Below are positions 42,542 to 51,226 of a stretch of DNA of 64,000 bases, piece after piece. Position numbers and translations under genes: made by a program. The notes beneath the pieces were generated by a model that did no database searches, had not been told where the DNA came from, and saw nothing but the letters and a program-made list of their open reading frames with translations. Position 1 is the first letter of the stretch, and the number at the start of each line of letters is the position of its first letter. Origin of the DNA: CAYQEC01 sp964569015 (GTDB lineage: Bacteria; Actinomycetota; Acidimicrobiia; Spongiisociales; UBA5794); NCBI GenBank assembly GCA_964569015.1, contig CAZMSN010000002.1, positions 1 through 64,000 of the forward strand, written 5' to 3'.

Positions 42542-45315
42542 GGGCGATGCCTCCTCCCCCACCCCGACGCCAGCGCCAGCACCGCGAACACCCCGAGCGC
42601 CGCCACCGCCTGGGTCCGGCGGCTTCGGTAGGGCCGGAAGTACGCGACGCCCGCGTCCGCTGCCACCTGATTGCCCCATCCGGCCTGGACCCAGGGACCC
42701 GGTTCCCAACGTCCACTGGCGCTCTCCCCAACGAATACCCGTTCACCGGGAGCGGGCTCGCCCTGGTATCCGGTGCCGTCGCGGCTCCATGCTTCTCCGC
42801 CCTCCGTCAGTACTCGGACCGGGTCGTCGGCCTCGACGAGGAAACTGGTCTTGTTGGCACCTTGCAGTGGTGTCAGGTCGAATTGGGCCTCGAAGACCGC
42901 TTCCAGCGGCGTTTCCCCCGTGACGATGATCCAGCGGATGCCGAACGGGGCGAGTGCGGCTCCGGCGCGCCGTGTCTCGCCGTCGATGAGGATCTCGAGT
43001 GCCTCCTCGAACATGTCGTCGCCCAGAAGCGGCTCTCCCAGCCGGGCCTCCCACATCTCGGGAAGCGGAGCGGAGACGACCCGGTAGTCGGCTCCCCTCA
43101 CCTGCCGTGACGTTCCTGGGAGCGTGTCGGCCGGGCCGATGAGCAGGATCCGGGACGTGCCGGGATCCCCTTCACTGACAGCGGTGAATCCCAACGCCGA
43201 GCTGAGCGAATCCTGCGGTAGGCCAGCTCTCCCGGGAATGAGCACCAGGGCCACCGTCACGACAACGGCGAGCGCGCCCAGCGCAGCCAGACCTCCAACC
43301 AGACGCCTCCACCCGGCAACGAGATCCACCCGACGCACCGCCTCCAGTGAGACCGCGACCACCAGCGACGAGCCGAGCGAGACGAGGGCGAGCCCCAACA
43401 ACTCGATCTCGCGACCCAATCCGAGATCAGAGGAACGGGCCAGAAATGCCCCGGCCACACCTGCCAGACCTGCCCAAACGGCAAGCTCTCCGAGCAGCCC
43501 CGGCGCGCTGACGAGAATCCCGACGACGGCGATCATGATCGCCCAAGGAAGAACCACTCCAGGCTCCCAGTACGCGCTGCCGGCGGTCAGGTACGCCTCC
43601 AGGTCGGCGGCGGCGAGCCAGGGAAAGAGAACGGGAATCGCCAAACCGGTGCCTGCCGCCGCAACGCCGAAAGCCCGCCAGACGGCTCCCTCTCTGGGAT
43701 TGAGCAGCGTCCAGAGGAGCAGCAGACCTGCCGGCACAACGATCAAAGGGGGATCCAGCACCGCGAGCAGGGCGATGACCCATCCGGCAGCGGCGATCCG
43801 ACCGAGCCTGGCAATCCATCCTGAGGGCCATCGCGCCAGCGGGACACGAAGGGTCCAGGGAAGAACGCCAAGGGCGAGAAGGGTAGACACCCCGGTCCCG
43901 GCAGCGATGGCTCGAGCCGCCGGCCCTGCCATCAGAACGGCTCCGGCGAGCATGCCGGGCACCGCCTCGATGCCCCAGGTGCGCGCCAATCGGGTCATGC
44001 CCCACACTCCCGACAAAAACGCCGCAACGGTGAGCACGGCGCTGGTGAGCGCCGGGGAATCGAAGAGCGCCACTTGCACCAGGCCGGCGAACCCGATGAA
44101 CGGCAACAACGGAGACGTCGACCCGAACCCGGCCGGATTCCACCCTCCCGCGTAGGCACCCACCGCGGCCCGTCCAGATTCCGGGAGCGGAAGGCTGAAC
44201 CCGACCACCGGCCACCCATTGCCCCACACGGCGCGGGTGGCGATCAAGACAAACACGATGGCCGACGCCCCGACGATGAATGCCGGCTGGCGAAGGTCCC
44301 GGCCGAATGAGAGGAGACTCAAGCGGTCCTCACCGGAAAGCCGCGCTCGGAGCTTGTCACCGATCTCTTCCGCCAGAGCCTTCAGCTTGGCAGAGCCACG
44401 AAGCTGGAAGCGGAACAGTTCGGCATCCCCCACCGCCTTACCCGCCCGGGCTCCGATACGACCACGAATCGTTGATGGCAACCGGAGCAGGTTCCACGCC
44501 CAGGCCCGGATCCACGAGAACAGGGTCCACCGGCCGAGGAAGGGCGCGACGAGGGCCTCGAGGAAACCGATGAGGAACGCGAGAGGGATCGCCCACAGCA
44601 GCGTCAGCAGGCTGTAGGCCTTGAGCATGCCACGGATCCGGCCCGCCTCTTCTCGCCACGGCTCTGCCTTGGTGGCCCTCTCGGGAAAGAGCACCTCCGA
44701 TGATGGGACCACAACCACTCTGGCGCCCCTCAACCGGGCTCGCTGGCACAGGTCGATTGCAGCCGCCTGAGGCGCCAGCGCCGGATCAGGCCCTCCCACC
44801 CCACAGGCGAGATCCCGCCGAATGAGCATCGAAGCACCGGCGGAGGCGGCTACGTCGCGCACGACGTCGTATTGGCCGTGATCGATCTCATCGGGGTCGA
44901 GTCCCGAGTACGGAACCCCGAACACATCGGTGGCGATGCCGACGGAAACGAGCCTCTCGGGATCCTCGGGCCTGACCAGCTTCGACCCGGCGACGGCGGC
45001 GCCCGCCCGTTCCGACTCCACCACCAGTGCCTGAAGGGCGTCCGGCCGCGGAAGGGCGCCGGCGCTCACCAGCCACAGGTGGGTCACCGAAGGCTCGAGG
45101 CCGTTCAGCAGACTCGGTATGGAGACCGCCCAATCGACCCGTTCTCGATCGGCGGCCCGTCGTCCCTCCCCGCCGGCACCAACGACCACGATGGTGGCCG
45201 GGCCGTACACTTGCCGTTGCAGCCGCTCGATCGTCTCGGGCACGGCAGCAGAGTCGCTGGCCAGGACGGCAGCGACGACCGATACGGGAGGCGTGCTCGC
45301 GGAACGCGAAGACAT
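42538..45315 (-). CDS. Large membrane-bound family 2 glycosyltransferase
   Basis: 925 aa from ATG 45315. Residues 1-235 are a GT-A domain (PPVSVVAAVLASDSAAV; VVVGAGGEGRR; a diverged DxD region). Then about 14 membrane helices and external loops to the C-terminus, with short extracytoplasmic soluble parts (about 700-890). Similar proteins sit with DUF5719, DUF3499 and F420 genes in actinomycetes and may build cell-wall glycan. Its ATG overlaps the divergent cofD ATG by two bases. The last bases overlap the DUF5719 start. Confidence 0.82.
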   Translation of the reverse strand: MSSRSASTPPVSVVAAVLASDSAAVPETIERLQRQVYGPATIVVVGAGGEGRRAADRERVDWAVSIPSLLNGLEPSVTHLWLVSAGALPRPDALQALVVESERAGAAVAGSKLVRPEDPERLVSVGIATDVFGVPYSGLDPDEIDHGQYDVVRDVAASAGASMLIRRDLACGVGGPDPALAPQAAAIDLCQRARLRGARVVVVPSSEVLFPERATKAEPWREEAGRIRGMLKAYSLLTLLWAIPLAFLIGFLEALVAPFLGRWTLFSWIRAWAWNLLRLPSTIRGRIGARAGKAVGDAELFRFQLRGSAKLKALAEEIGDKLRARLSGEDRLSLLSFGRDLRQPAFIVGASAIVFVLIATRAVWGNGWPVVGFSLPLPESGRAAVGAYAGGWNPAGFGSTSPLLPFIGFAGLVQVALFDSPALTSAVLTVAAFLSGVWGMTRLARTWGIEAVPGMLAGAVLMAGPAARAIAAGTGVSTLLALGVLPWTLRVPLARWPSGWIARLGRIAAAGWVIALLAVLDPPLIVVPAGLLLLWTLLNPREGAVWRAFGVAAAGTGLAIPVLFPWLAAADLEAYLTAGSAYWEPGVVLPWAIMIAVVGILVSAPGLLGELAVWAGLAGVAGAFLARSSDLGLGREIELLGLALVSLGSSLVVAVSLEAVRRVDLVAGWRRLVGGLAALGALAVVVTVALVLIPGRAGLPQDSLSSALGFTAVSEGDPGTSRILLIGPADTLPGTSRQVRGADYRVVSAPLPEMWEARLGEPLLGDDMFEEALEILIDGETRRAGAALAPFGIRWIIVTGETPLEAVFEAQFDLTPLQGANKTSFLVEADDPVRVLTEGGEAWSRDGTGYQGEPAPGERVFVGESASGRWEPGPWVQAGWGNQVAADAGVAYFRPYRSRRTQAVAALGVFAVLALASGWGRRHRP

Positions 45316-46279
45316 GGGAAGCATTCTGGAGGCACCGACCATACACCGCAATCTGCCGACCGTCCTGCTGGCCGGAGGAGTCGGTGGCGCGCTGATGGCG
45401 AGGGCGCTGTCACGCTGCCTCACCCCCGACGATCTGACCGTTGTCGTCAACGTTGCCGATGACGATCGGATCTACGGAGTGCACGTCGCGGCCGACCTCG
45501 ACACCGTCGTCTACACCCTCGCCGGAGTCGAGGGCCCTCACGGCTGGGGCATAGCGGGAGACACGTTCGTTGTCATGGACCAGCTGTCGGACCTCGGGCT
45601 CGAGACTGGCTTCCGCCTCGGCGACCGTGATCTCGCCACCTGCCTACGAAGGACCGCCCTCCTCGACAGCGGGGCGACGTTGAGCGCGGCGACGGCCGGA
45701 CTGTGCGAGTTCCTCGGAGTGAGAGTCACCGTTCTCCCGGCGAGCAACGATCCGGTTCGGACCAAGATCCACACCGCCGGCGGAGAACGACTCGATTTCC
45801 AGGAGTACTTCGTGGCGCGCGGCCATCGCGACGAAGTCATCGAGGTCGATTTCGCCGGCGCCGACCGGGCCCAACCCTCTTCCGGAGTGCTCGATGCGAT
45901 TCGCGCCGCCGGGCTGGTCGTGATCGCCCCCTCGAACCCTCCTCTCTCCATCTGGCCGATCCTCGCGGTGCCGGGAATCCGTGAGGCCGTCGCGATCAAG
46001 GACCTCGTCGTCGCCGTCAGCCCGTTGTTCTCAGGAAAGGCACTCAAAGGCCCCGCCGACCGGGTGATGGCATCGCTCGGCCTCCCTCCCGGGAACGGCG
46101 GCGTGCTCGCTGCATATGACGGGTTGCTGAGTCACCTCGTCGTCGACCAGGGCGACGTCGATGACGAGAGCCTCTCCGAGCCGGGGCTCACGGTCATCGC
46201 CGCCGACACCCGCCTCGGGGACGTCGAAGCGGCGGAGCGTTTCGGCTCGTGGGTCTGCGCCTTGGCGGAAGCCTCGTGA
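45314..46279 (+). CDS. cofD: 2-phospho-L-lactate transferase CofD (FbiA)
   Basis: 321 aa. N-terminal LPTVLLAGGVGGALMARAL, VVNVADDDRIYGVHVAADLDTVVYTLAG, LGDRDLATCLRRT, IVLLPSxxxPVRTKI-like VTVLPASNDPVRTKIHTA and VIAPSNPPLSIWPILAVPGIREAV are CofD hallmarks. It transfers the phospholactyl or phosphoenolpyruvyl group to Fo, making F420-0, next to cofE. The ATG at 45314 gives start-codon overlap with the divergent GT gene. cofC and cofGH are not in the window. Confidence 0.94.
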   Translation: MGSILEAPTIHRNLPTVLLAGGVGGALMARALSRCLTPDDLTVVVNVADDDRIYGVHVAADLDTVVYTLAGVEGPHGWGIAGDTFVVMDQLSDLGLETGFRLGDRDLATCLRRTALLDSGATLSAATAGLCEFLGVRVTVLPASNDPVRTKIHTAGGERLDFQEYFVARGHRDEVIEVDFAGADRAQPSSGVLDAIRAAGLVVIAPSNPPLSIWPILAVPGIREAVAIKDLVVAVSPLFSGKALKGPADRVMASLGLPPGNGGVLAAYDGLLSHLVVDQGDVDDESLSEPGLTVIAADTRLGDVEAAERFGSWVCALAEAS

Positions 46280-46286
46280 GCGTACG

Positions 46287-46997
46287 ATGGCCACCGACAT
46301 GACCGCTGAGCTGATACCGCTCGAGGGCATACCCGAGATCGAGGAAGGCGACGACGTGGCCGCCGTCATCCTCGCCTCGGCTGAAGCCTGCGGGGTCGAC
46401 TGGCGCAGCGGCGATGTCTTGGTGGTCACCCACAAGATCGTCTCGAAGGCGGAAGGCCGCATCGTTTCGGTAGTCAACGACGACGAGTACCGGGACCTGG
46501 TCGAACGGGAGGCGGCGACCGTCGTGAGGCGCCGCGGCGACCTGATAATCGCGCAAACGCGACATGGGTTCATCTGCGCCAACGCCGGCGTCGACCGCTC
46601 GAACGTCGCCGCCGGCAAAGCAGTGCTCCTCCCCCTCGACCCGGATCGTTCGGCGCACCGAATCCGAACGCGAATCCGCCGTGCCGTCGGCCGGGACGTG
46701 CCGGTGATCATATCCGACACCTTCGGTCGGCCCTGGCGGCGCGGACTCACAGATGTCGCGATTGGTGTTTCCGGGATTGCGCCCATCATCGACCTCAGGG
46801 GAACGGTCGATGCCTCGGGACGGGAGCTCCGGGTCACCGAGATCGCAATCGCCGACGAGATCGCGGCCGCCGCTGATCTCGTGATGGGAAAGGCGAAGGC
46901 CGTACCGGCCGCCATCGTGCGCGGGATCGAATGGCCACTGGGGCCGGGTCGCGCCACCGATCTCGTGCGCTCCGCCCCTGAAGACCTCTTTCGCTGA
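46287..46997 (+). CDS. cofE: F420-0:gamma-glutamyl ligase CofE
   Basis: 236 aa from ATG 46287. LIPLEGIPEIEEGDDVAAVI, VVTHKIVSKAEGRIV, GFICANAGVDRSNV, LPLDPDRSAHRIR, VIISDTFGRPWRRGLTDVAIGVSGI and ELRVTEIAIADEIAAAADLVMGKA are CofE marks. It adds L-glutamates to F420-0. It is the single-domain form; mycobacterial FbiB has an extra C-terminal nitroreductase-like domain, absent here. Starts 7 bp after cofD. Confidence 0.94.
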   Translation: MATDMTAELIPLEGIPEIEEGDDVAAVILASAEACGVDWRSGDVLVVTHKIVSKAEGRIVSVVNDDEYRDLVEREAATVVRRRGDLIIAQTRHGFICANAGVDRSNVAAGKAVLLPLDPDRSAHRIRTRIRRAVGRDVPVIISDTFGRPWRRGLTDVAIGVSGIAPIIDLRGTVDASGRELRVTEIAIADEIAAAADLVMGKAKAVPAAIVRGIEWPLGPGRATDLVRSAPEDLFR

Positions 46998-47001
46998 GAC
47001 C

Positions 47002-47889
47002 ATGCCGGAGCTCCCCGAGATCGTCGCCTACCTCGAAGCCCTGCAGAAAAGGATCGGCGGCCGGAGGCTCGAAGCGATCCGGATTCGATCCTTCTCGCTC
47101 CTGAAGACCGTCGATCCCCCGATCGAGGCCGCGGAGGGACGCTCCGTCGTCAGCCTCGAGCGCATGGGCAAGCGGATCGTCGTCGGCCTGGAGGACGATC
47201 TCTTCCTCGTCCTCCACCTCATGGTCGCAGGCCGGCTCCAATGGCACGATGAGCACAAGGCGATCCCCGGCAAGGTCGGGCTGGCGGCTTTCGATTTCGA
47301 CGTCGGCACACTGCTGCTCACCGAGGCAGGCAGCAAACGTCGTGCCGCGCTGCACCTCATGCAGGGGCGAGATGCGCTGGCAAGCCTCGACCCGGGCGGG
47401 CTCGAAATCGTAGAGAGCACCTATGAGACGTTCCGTCGAGGGCTCCTGGCGGAGCGCCACACACTCAAGCGTGCCCTGTGCGATGCCCGGTACCTCTCCG
47501 GGGTCGGAGGAGCCATGGCGGACGAGATCCTCCATGCCGCCCGACTCTCCCCGCTCCAGATCAACATCAATCTGTCTGATGAGGAGATCGGCCGTCTCCA
47601 TGTGGCCGCCCAGGAGACGCTGCAGCGCTGGGTCGAAATCCGGCGGGCCGACACCGGCGACGGGTTCCCCGAGAAGGTCACCGCGTTTCACGCCGAGATG
47701 GCCGTTCACGGCAAGTTCCGAGAACCGTGTCCGGTATGCGGCGCGGCGGTGCAGCGGATCGTGTACGCCTCGCGGGAAACCAACTACTGCCCCAGGTGCC
47801 AGACCAGGGGAAAGATCCTCGCCGATAGGTCTCTCAGCCGCCTGCTCAAGGACGACTGGCCAAGCCTCGAAGAGCCGGAAAATGGCTGA
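47002..47889 (+). CDS. mutM: Formamidopyrimidine-DNA glycosylase family protein
   Basis: 295 aa. N-terminal MPELPEI (P and E catalytic residues after Met removal), Lys in RMGKRIVV, helix-two-turn-helix region (LKRALCDARYLSGVGGAMADEIL), and a zinc finger CPVCGAA..NYCPRCQTRGKIL. It excises oxidised purines such as 8-oxoguanine or acts as an Nei-like paralogue; PELPEI rather than PELPEV is a small variant. It is 4 bp after cofE, perhaps cotranscribed. Confidence 0.9.
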   Translation: MPELPEIVAYLEALQKRIGGRRLEAIRIRSFSLLKTVDPPIEAAEGRSVVSLERMGKRIVVGLEDDLFLVLHLMVAGRLQWHDEHKAIPGKVGLAAFDFDVGTLLLTEAGSKRRAALHLMQGRDALASLDPGGLEIVESTYETFRRGLLAERHTLKRALCDARYLSGVGGAMADEILHAARLSPLQININLSDEEIGRLHVAAQETLQRWVEIRRADTGDGFPEKVTAFHAEMAVHGKFREPCPVCGAAVQRIVYASRETNYCPRCQTRGKILADRSLSRLLKDDWPSLEEPENG

Positions 47890-48141
47890 GGAATCCAACG
47901 GCAGGCGCCTGAGGACGACTGAGACATGTCACGGCGCCGGGCGGCCCCGGTAGCGGTCATTCCTCAGCAGTATCCGAGATGGGCTCCAGGGCACCCCGCC
48001 GCAGGTCATGATGTCACGCCACGATTGACCGTGCGTAGCGGGGATTCTACGCTCTGCGCAGGCGAGGATGAAGAGCCGGGGGAAACAGGGGGACGCTACT
48101 CGTCGATCCCACCCGGCCGGACATGTGCAGGGGGCATTCGA
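47890..48141. promoter_or_regulatory. Leader region of the exopolysaccharide locus
   Basis: 252 bp before the GT26 gene, likely carrying its promoter and 5' leader. It contains a small hairpin GCGTAG/CTACGC (48033-48052) and a G-rich stretch near 48080-48103. No riboswitch consensus fits. Confidence 0.4.
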
Positions 48142-48939
48142 ATGGTGGTATCCGACCGCATTCCTCGGGTCGACGTGCTCGGGGTGGGCATCAGCGCCGT
48201 CGATCAGAGAGCTGCCATCCAGGAGCTGAGCCGCTGGATCGACGATGACGAGCACCACTACGTCTGCGTCACCGGCGTGCACAGCGTGATGGAATCGCAG
48301 GCGGATCCCGAGCTGCTGACGATCCACAATCAATCCGGCCTCACGGTGCCCGACGGGATGCCGATGGTGTGGGCGGGACGCTGGGCCGGTTTCAGGCACA
48401 TGAACCGCGTCCCCGGGCCCGATCTCATGCCGGCGGTGTGTGCCGAAGGGGTCGATCGCGGCTGGTCTCACTTCTTGTACGGAGGCGCCGAAGGCGTAGC
48501 CGATCTCCTCGCCGAACGGCTCCGCCGCAGGGTGCCGGGATTAGAGATCGTCGGAACGTACTGCCCGCCGTTCCGCTCCCTCACCGACGCCGAGGAGGAC
48601 GAGGTCGTTGCACGCCTCAACGGAAGCGGCGCCGACATCATCTGGATCGGCCTCGGGGCCCCGAAACAGGAGAGGTGGATGCACCGCATGATGCCCCGCC
48701 TCTCCGCCAACGCCGTGCTCGGGGTCGGAGCCGCTTTCGACTTCAACGCCGGCCTCCTCCCCCGGGCCCCCGCGCTGATGCAGCGCGCCGGCATGGAGTG
48801 GCTCTACCGGCTTCTCAAGGAACCCCGCCGGTTGGCGAGCCGCTATCTGCGCAACAATCCGCGGTTCGTGGTGAGGATCCTGCACCGGCCACCGCGCCCC
48901 ATGACGCCGGAGCCCCGCCCGACGGGGCCCGACGGCTAA
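48142..48939 (+). CDS. WecG/TagA/CpsF family glycosyltransferase (GT26)
   Basis: 265 aa from ATG 48142 with a GCAGGGGGC site. VDVLGVGISAVDQRAAI, YVCVTGVHSVMESQ, LTVPDGMPMVW, GPDLMPAVC, IWIGLGAPKQERWM and LGVGAAFDFNAGLLPRAP are all GT26 signatures. It adds the second sugar to a lipid-linked primer (ManNAc-type transferase) in teichoic-acid, enterobacterial-antigen or exopolysaccharide assembly. Its stop overlaps by 3 bases with the converging epimerase gene. Confidence 0.93.
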   Translation: MVVSDRIPRVDVLGVGISAVDQRAAIQELSRWIDDDEHHYVCVTGVHSVMESQADPELLTIHNQSGLTVPDGMPMVWAGRWAGFRHMNRVPGPDLMPAVCAEGVDRGWSHFLYGGAEGVADLLAERLRRRVPGLEIVGTYCPPFRSLTDAEEDEVVARLNGSGADIIWIGLGAPKQERWMHRMMPRLSANAVLGVGAAFDFNAGLLPRAPALMQRAGMEWLYRLLKEPRRLASRYLRNNPRFVVRILHRPPRPMTPEPRPTGPDG

Positions 48940-49883
48940 CCGCGCTGGGCGCGGAACCAATCCACGGTCCGGCGCAGCCCGTCTTCCAACGAGGTCCACG
49001 GCTCCCATCCGAGGACCTTCTTGGCCTTTGTCGGGTCGAGGCAGGAGCGAGCAAGATCCCCTGCCTTGGCGTCCGCGAATCCGGCCGTCACGTTGGCTCC
49101 GGTGAACTCGCGCAACAATCGGAAGACCTCGAGTACCGAAGTCTCCCGTCCGGTCCCGATGTTGAGGTACACGCCGCCGCCGCGGGCTGCGGCGCGGACA
49201 CACGAATCGGTGACATCCTCGACGTAGACGTAGTCGCGGAGCTGGCTCCCGTCGCCAAAGATCACCGGCGGCTCCCCGCGGAGCAGTTTCTCGGTGAAGA
49301 TCGCCACGACGCCGGCCTCCCCGTGCGGATCCTGCCGGGGCCCGTACACGTTGGCGTATCCGAGCGAGACGAAATCGAGGCCGTTCCCGTCCAGGAAGTA
49401 GCGCAAGTAGTCATCGACGATCTTCTTGGCCACCCCGTACGGGGACTGCGGCCGACGCGGCGCCGACTCGGGCGTCGGAAACACGTCGACGTCGCCGAAA
49501 GTGGCGCCGCCCGAAGAAGCGAACACCACCCTCTCGGTGCCAGCGTCCACCGCCGCCTTGAGCACATTCACGGTGCCCACGACATTGATCGACGCGTCGG
49601 CCATGGGATCCCTCACGGACTTGCGGACATCGATCTGGGCAGCGTGATGGAAGACAACCTCCGGCTTGAACGACCCAACGACGGCGCCGAACCCTTCGTC
49701 GCGGATGTCGATCTGGTGAAAGACCACTCCCCCACTGCGTCGGGCCTCGGCGAGACGATCGAGCCTCCCGGTACTCAGATCGTCCACCACGAGAACCTCG
49801 ACTCCATCGTCCACGAGTCGGTCCACCAGATTTGCCCCGATGAACCCTGCACCGCCTGTCACGAGCGCTCGCGCCGCCATCAT
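48936..49883 (-). CDS. NAD-dependent sugar epimerase/dehydratase (GalE-like SDR)
   Basis: 315 aa (ATG 49883 or the adjacent ATG 49880 after GAGGTG). Extended SDR: NAD loop GGAGFIGANLVDRL, DDLSTGRLDRL, HHAAQIDVRKSV, SSGGATFGD and catalytic Y-x3-K in SPYGVAKKIVDDYL. Probably a UDP-hexose 4-epimerase or related enzyme supplying precursors to the exopolysaccharide locus. Substrate cannot be settled from sequence. Confidence 0.88.
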   Translation of the reverse strand: MMAARALVTGGAGFIGANLVDRLVDDGVEVLVVDDLSTGRLDRLAEARRSGGVVFHQIDIRDEGFGAVVGSFKPEVVFHHAAQIDVRKSVRDPMADASINVVGTVNVLKAAVDAGTERVVFASSGGATFGDVDVFPTPESAPRRPQSPYGVAKKIVDDYLRYFLDGNGLDFVSLGYANVYGPRQDPHGEAGVVAIFTEKLLRGEPPVIFGDGSQLRDYVYVEDVTDSCVRAAARGGGVYLNIGTGRETSVLEVFRLLREFTGANVTAGFADAKAGDLARSCLDPTKAKKVLGWEPWTSLEDGLRRTVDWFRAQRG

Positions 49884-49978
49884 CACCTCACTACTCGGAT
49901 GAGAGCCCAAGCTACCAGCCGGAGATCAAGACGGATCGCGCCATGTGATGGCGGCACGATCGAACGAACGACTGACAA

Positions 49979-50770
49979 TCAGTAGGCGCCCCGACCGCTC
50001 AGCACGGCCGGGATCGTCTTCCTCAGCAACTCGAGATCGAGTCGCAGACTCCAGGTATCGATGTACTCCAGGTCCAGGTCGATCCAGGTGTCGAAATCGA
50101 GATCGGAGCGCCCGCTCACCTGCCAGATGCACGTGATGCCGGGCTTCGCCGCCAGCCGCCGCCGCGCCTTGGGTGTGTAGGCGGCGACCTCCTCGGGCAG
50201 ATGAGGACGCGGCCCCACCAGACTCATGCGCCCCGTCAAGACGTGCACCAACTGCGGGAGCTCGTCGAGCGACGAGCGGCGCAGGAAGCGGCCGACCCGC
50301 GTGACCCGAGGATCATTGCGGATCTTGAAGATTGGCCCGTCCTGTTCGTTGAGGCGCCACAGGTTCGCCTTCTCTCGATGGGCGTTGGCGCGCATGGAAC
50401 GGAACTTCATGAATCGGAACAACTCTCCGTTCTGTCCGACCCGGTCCTGCGTGTACAGGAGCCCGCCGCGCGATGTCGTCAGCACCGCGATGGTGATCAG
50501 GAGAAACAGCGGTGCCAGCAAGACCAATGCCGTGACGGAGACGATGACGTCGACCGCTCGCTTCGCCGCCAGTTGCCGCTTCGCCGCCGAGAGGTATCCG
50601 ATGCGCGGCAGCACCGCGACACCATGATCGATGGTAACGACCGGATTGCCGGTTCGCAGATCGATGACCGCGGCAGTACCGGAATCCTCTGCCTCGGTGA
50701 CTGCTTCAGCCGGATTCGATTCAGGACGAACTCGACCTACCTGAGCAAGATGCCCCACTTCGGCCCGCAA
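49979..50770 (-). CDS. Exopolysaccharide priming sugar transferase
   Basis: 263 aa. One membrane helix (about 70-97; RAVDVIVSVTALVLLAPLFL) and the bacterial sugar transferase domain: GLLYTQDRVGQNGELFRFMKFRSM, RRSSLDELPQLVHVLTGRMSLVGPRP, KPGITCIWQVSGRSDLDF. It transfers the first sugar-1-phosphate to undecaprenyl phosphate. It lacks the extra N-terminal helices of WbaP/WcaJ, having instead a 65-residue soluble segment. It starts repeat-unit assembly for the locus. Confidence 0.92.
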   Translation of the reverse strand: MRAEVGHLAQVGRVRPESNPAEAVTEAEDSGTAAVIDLRTGNPVVTIDHGVAVLPRIGYLSAAKRQLAAKRAVDVIVSVTALVLLAPLFLLITIAVLTTSRGGLLYTQDRVGQNGELFRFMKFRSMRANAHREKANLWRLNEQDGPIFKIRNDPRVTRVGRFLRRSSLDELPQLVHVLTGRMSLVGPRPHLPEEVAAYTPKARRRLAAKPGITCIWQVSGRSDLDFDTWIDLDLEYIDTWSLRLDLELLRKTIPAVLSGRGAY

Positions 50771-51226
50771 CGCCTACCCCCTCGTAGCCCCTGTTTGGCT
50801 CACTCCGCCTGGATCCCAAGCCCGTGGGATGCCCAGACAGTGTTCCCCCGGCTACGGTCCGCACACGCCCGCGCGTACCGCGCCGTCTTCTTGAGCCGAT
50901 GTTAGGCAATCGCTATATCCCACGCAAGGCTATTCCTCATACGCTCGAGGTGAGTAGACACCGTCCATCCCCAGGCTCGAAGCCCTATGGAAACTGCGCC
51001 TCGGAAGACCCCCTCGCCTTCTCCGCCGCCGTCGCGAAGGCGTCCGGATCGCCATGTCCTCTTGACCAGCTTGGCCGCTGTGGCTAGAACACTGCAGGCG
51101 CGTAGCAGGCCTCACAACGATGCCTCAGTCAGATTCTCCGAGCTAAAGGCCATGCAGAGTGGTGACGATAACCACTCTGGGGAGTGGCCCGGTATGGACG
51201 GGTGGAGCGCACCGGTGGAGAGCAAG
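50771..51226. other. 456-bp intergenic region before beta-helix gene
   Basis: Divergent region between the priming transferase and the beta-helix gene. A perfect 9-bp hairpin CAGAGTGGT/ACCACTCTG with a 7-nt loop lies at 51155-51179, about 50 nt before the chosen GTG. AT-richer sequence around 50900-50945 may hold promoters. No gene is supported. Confidence 0.5.
51155..51179 (+). promoter_or_regulatory. Hairpin in the leader of the beta-helix gene
   Basis: Perfect 9-bp stem with 7-nt loop GACGATA, followed by GGGAGTGGCCCGG. It could regulate translation of the downstream gene or be an operator; no known motif fits. Confidence 0.35.

Noticed and set aside
48055..48110. Possible c-di-GMP-I riboswitch
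   Set aside because: Some G-rich and ACGC-like pieces are there, but the conserved GGCAAACC and GACGCAAAGCC cores are absent.
51130..51226. Possible ydaO/c-di-AMP riboswitch before the beta-helix gene
   Set aside because: Only one hairpin is present; the conserved pseudoknotted core sequences are not seen.
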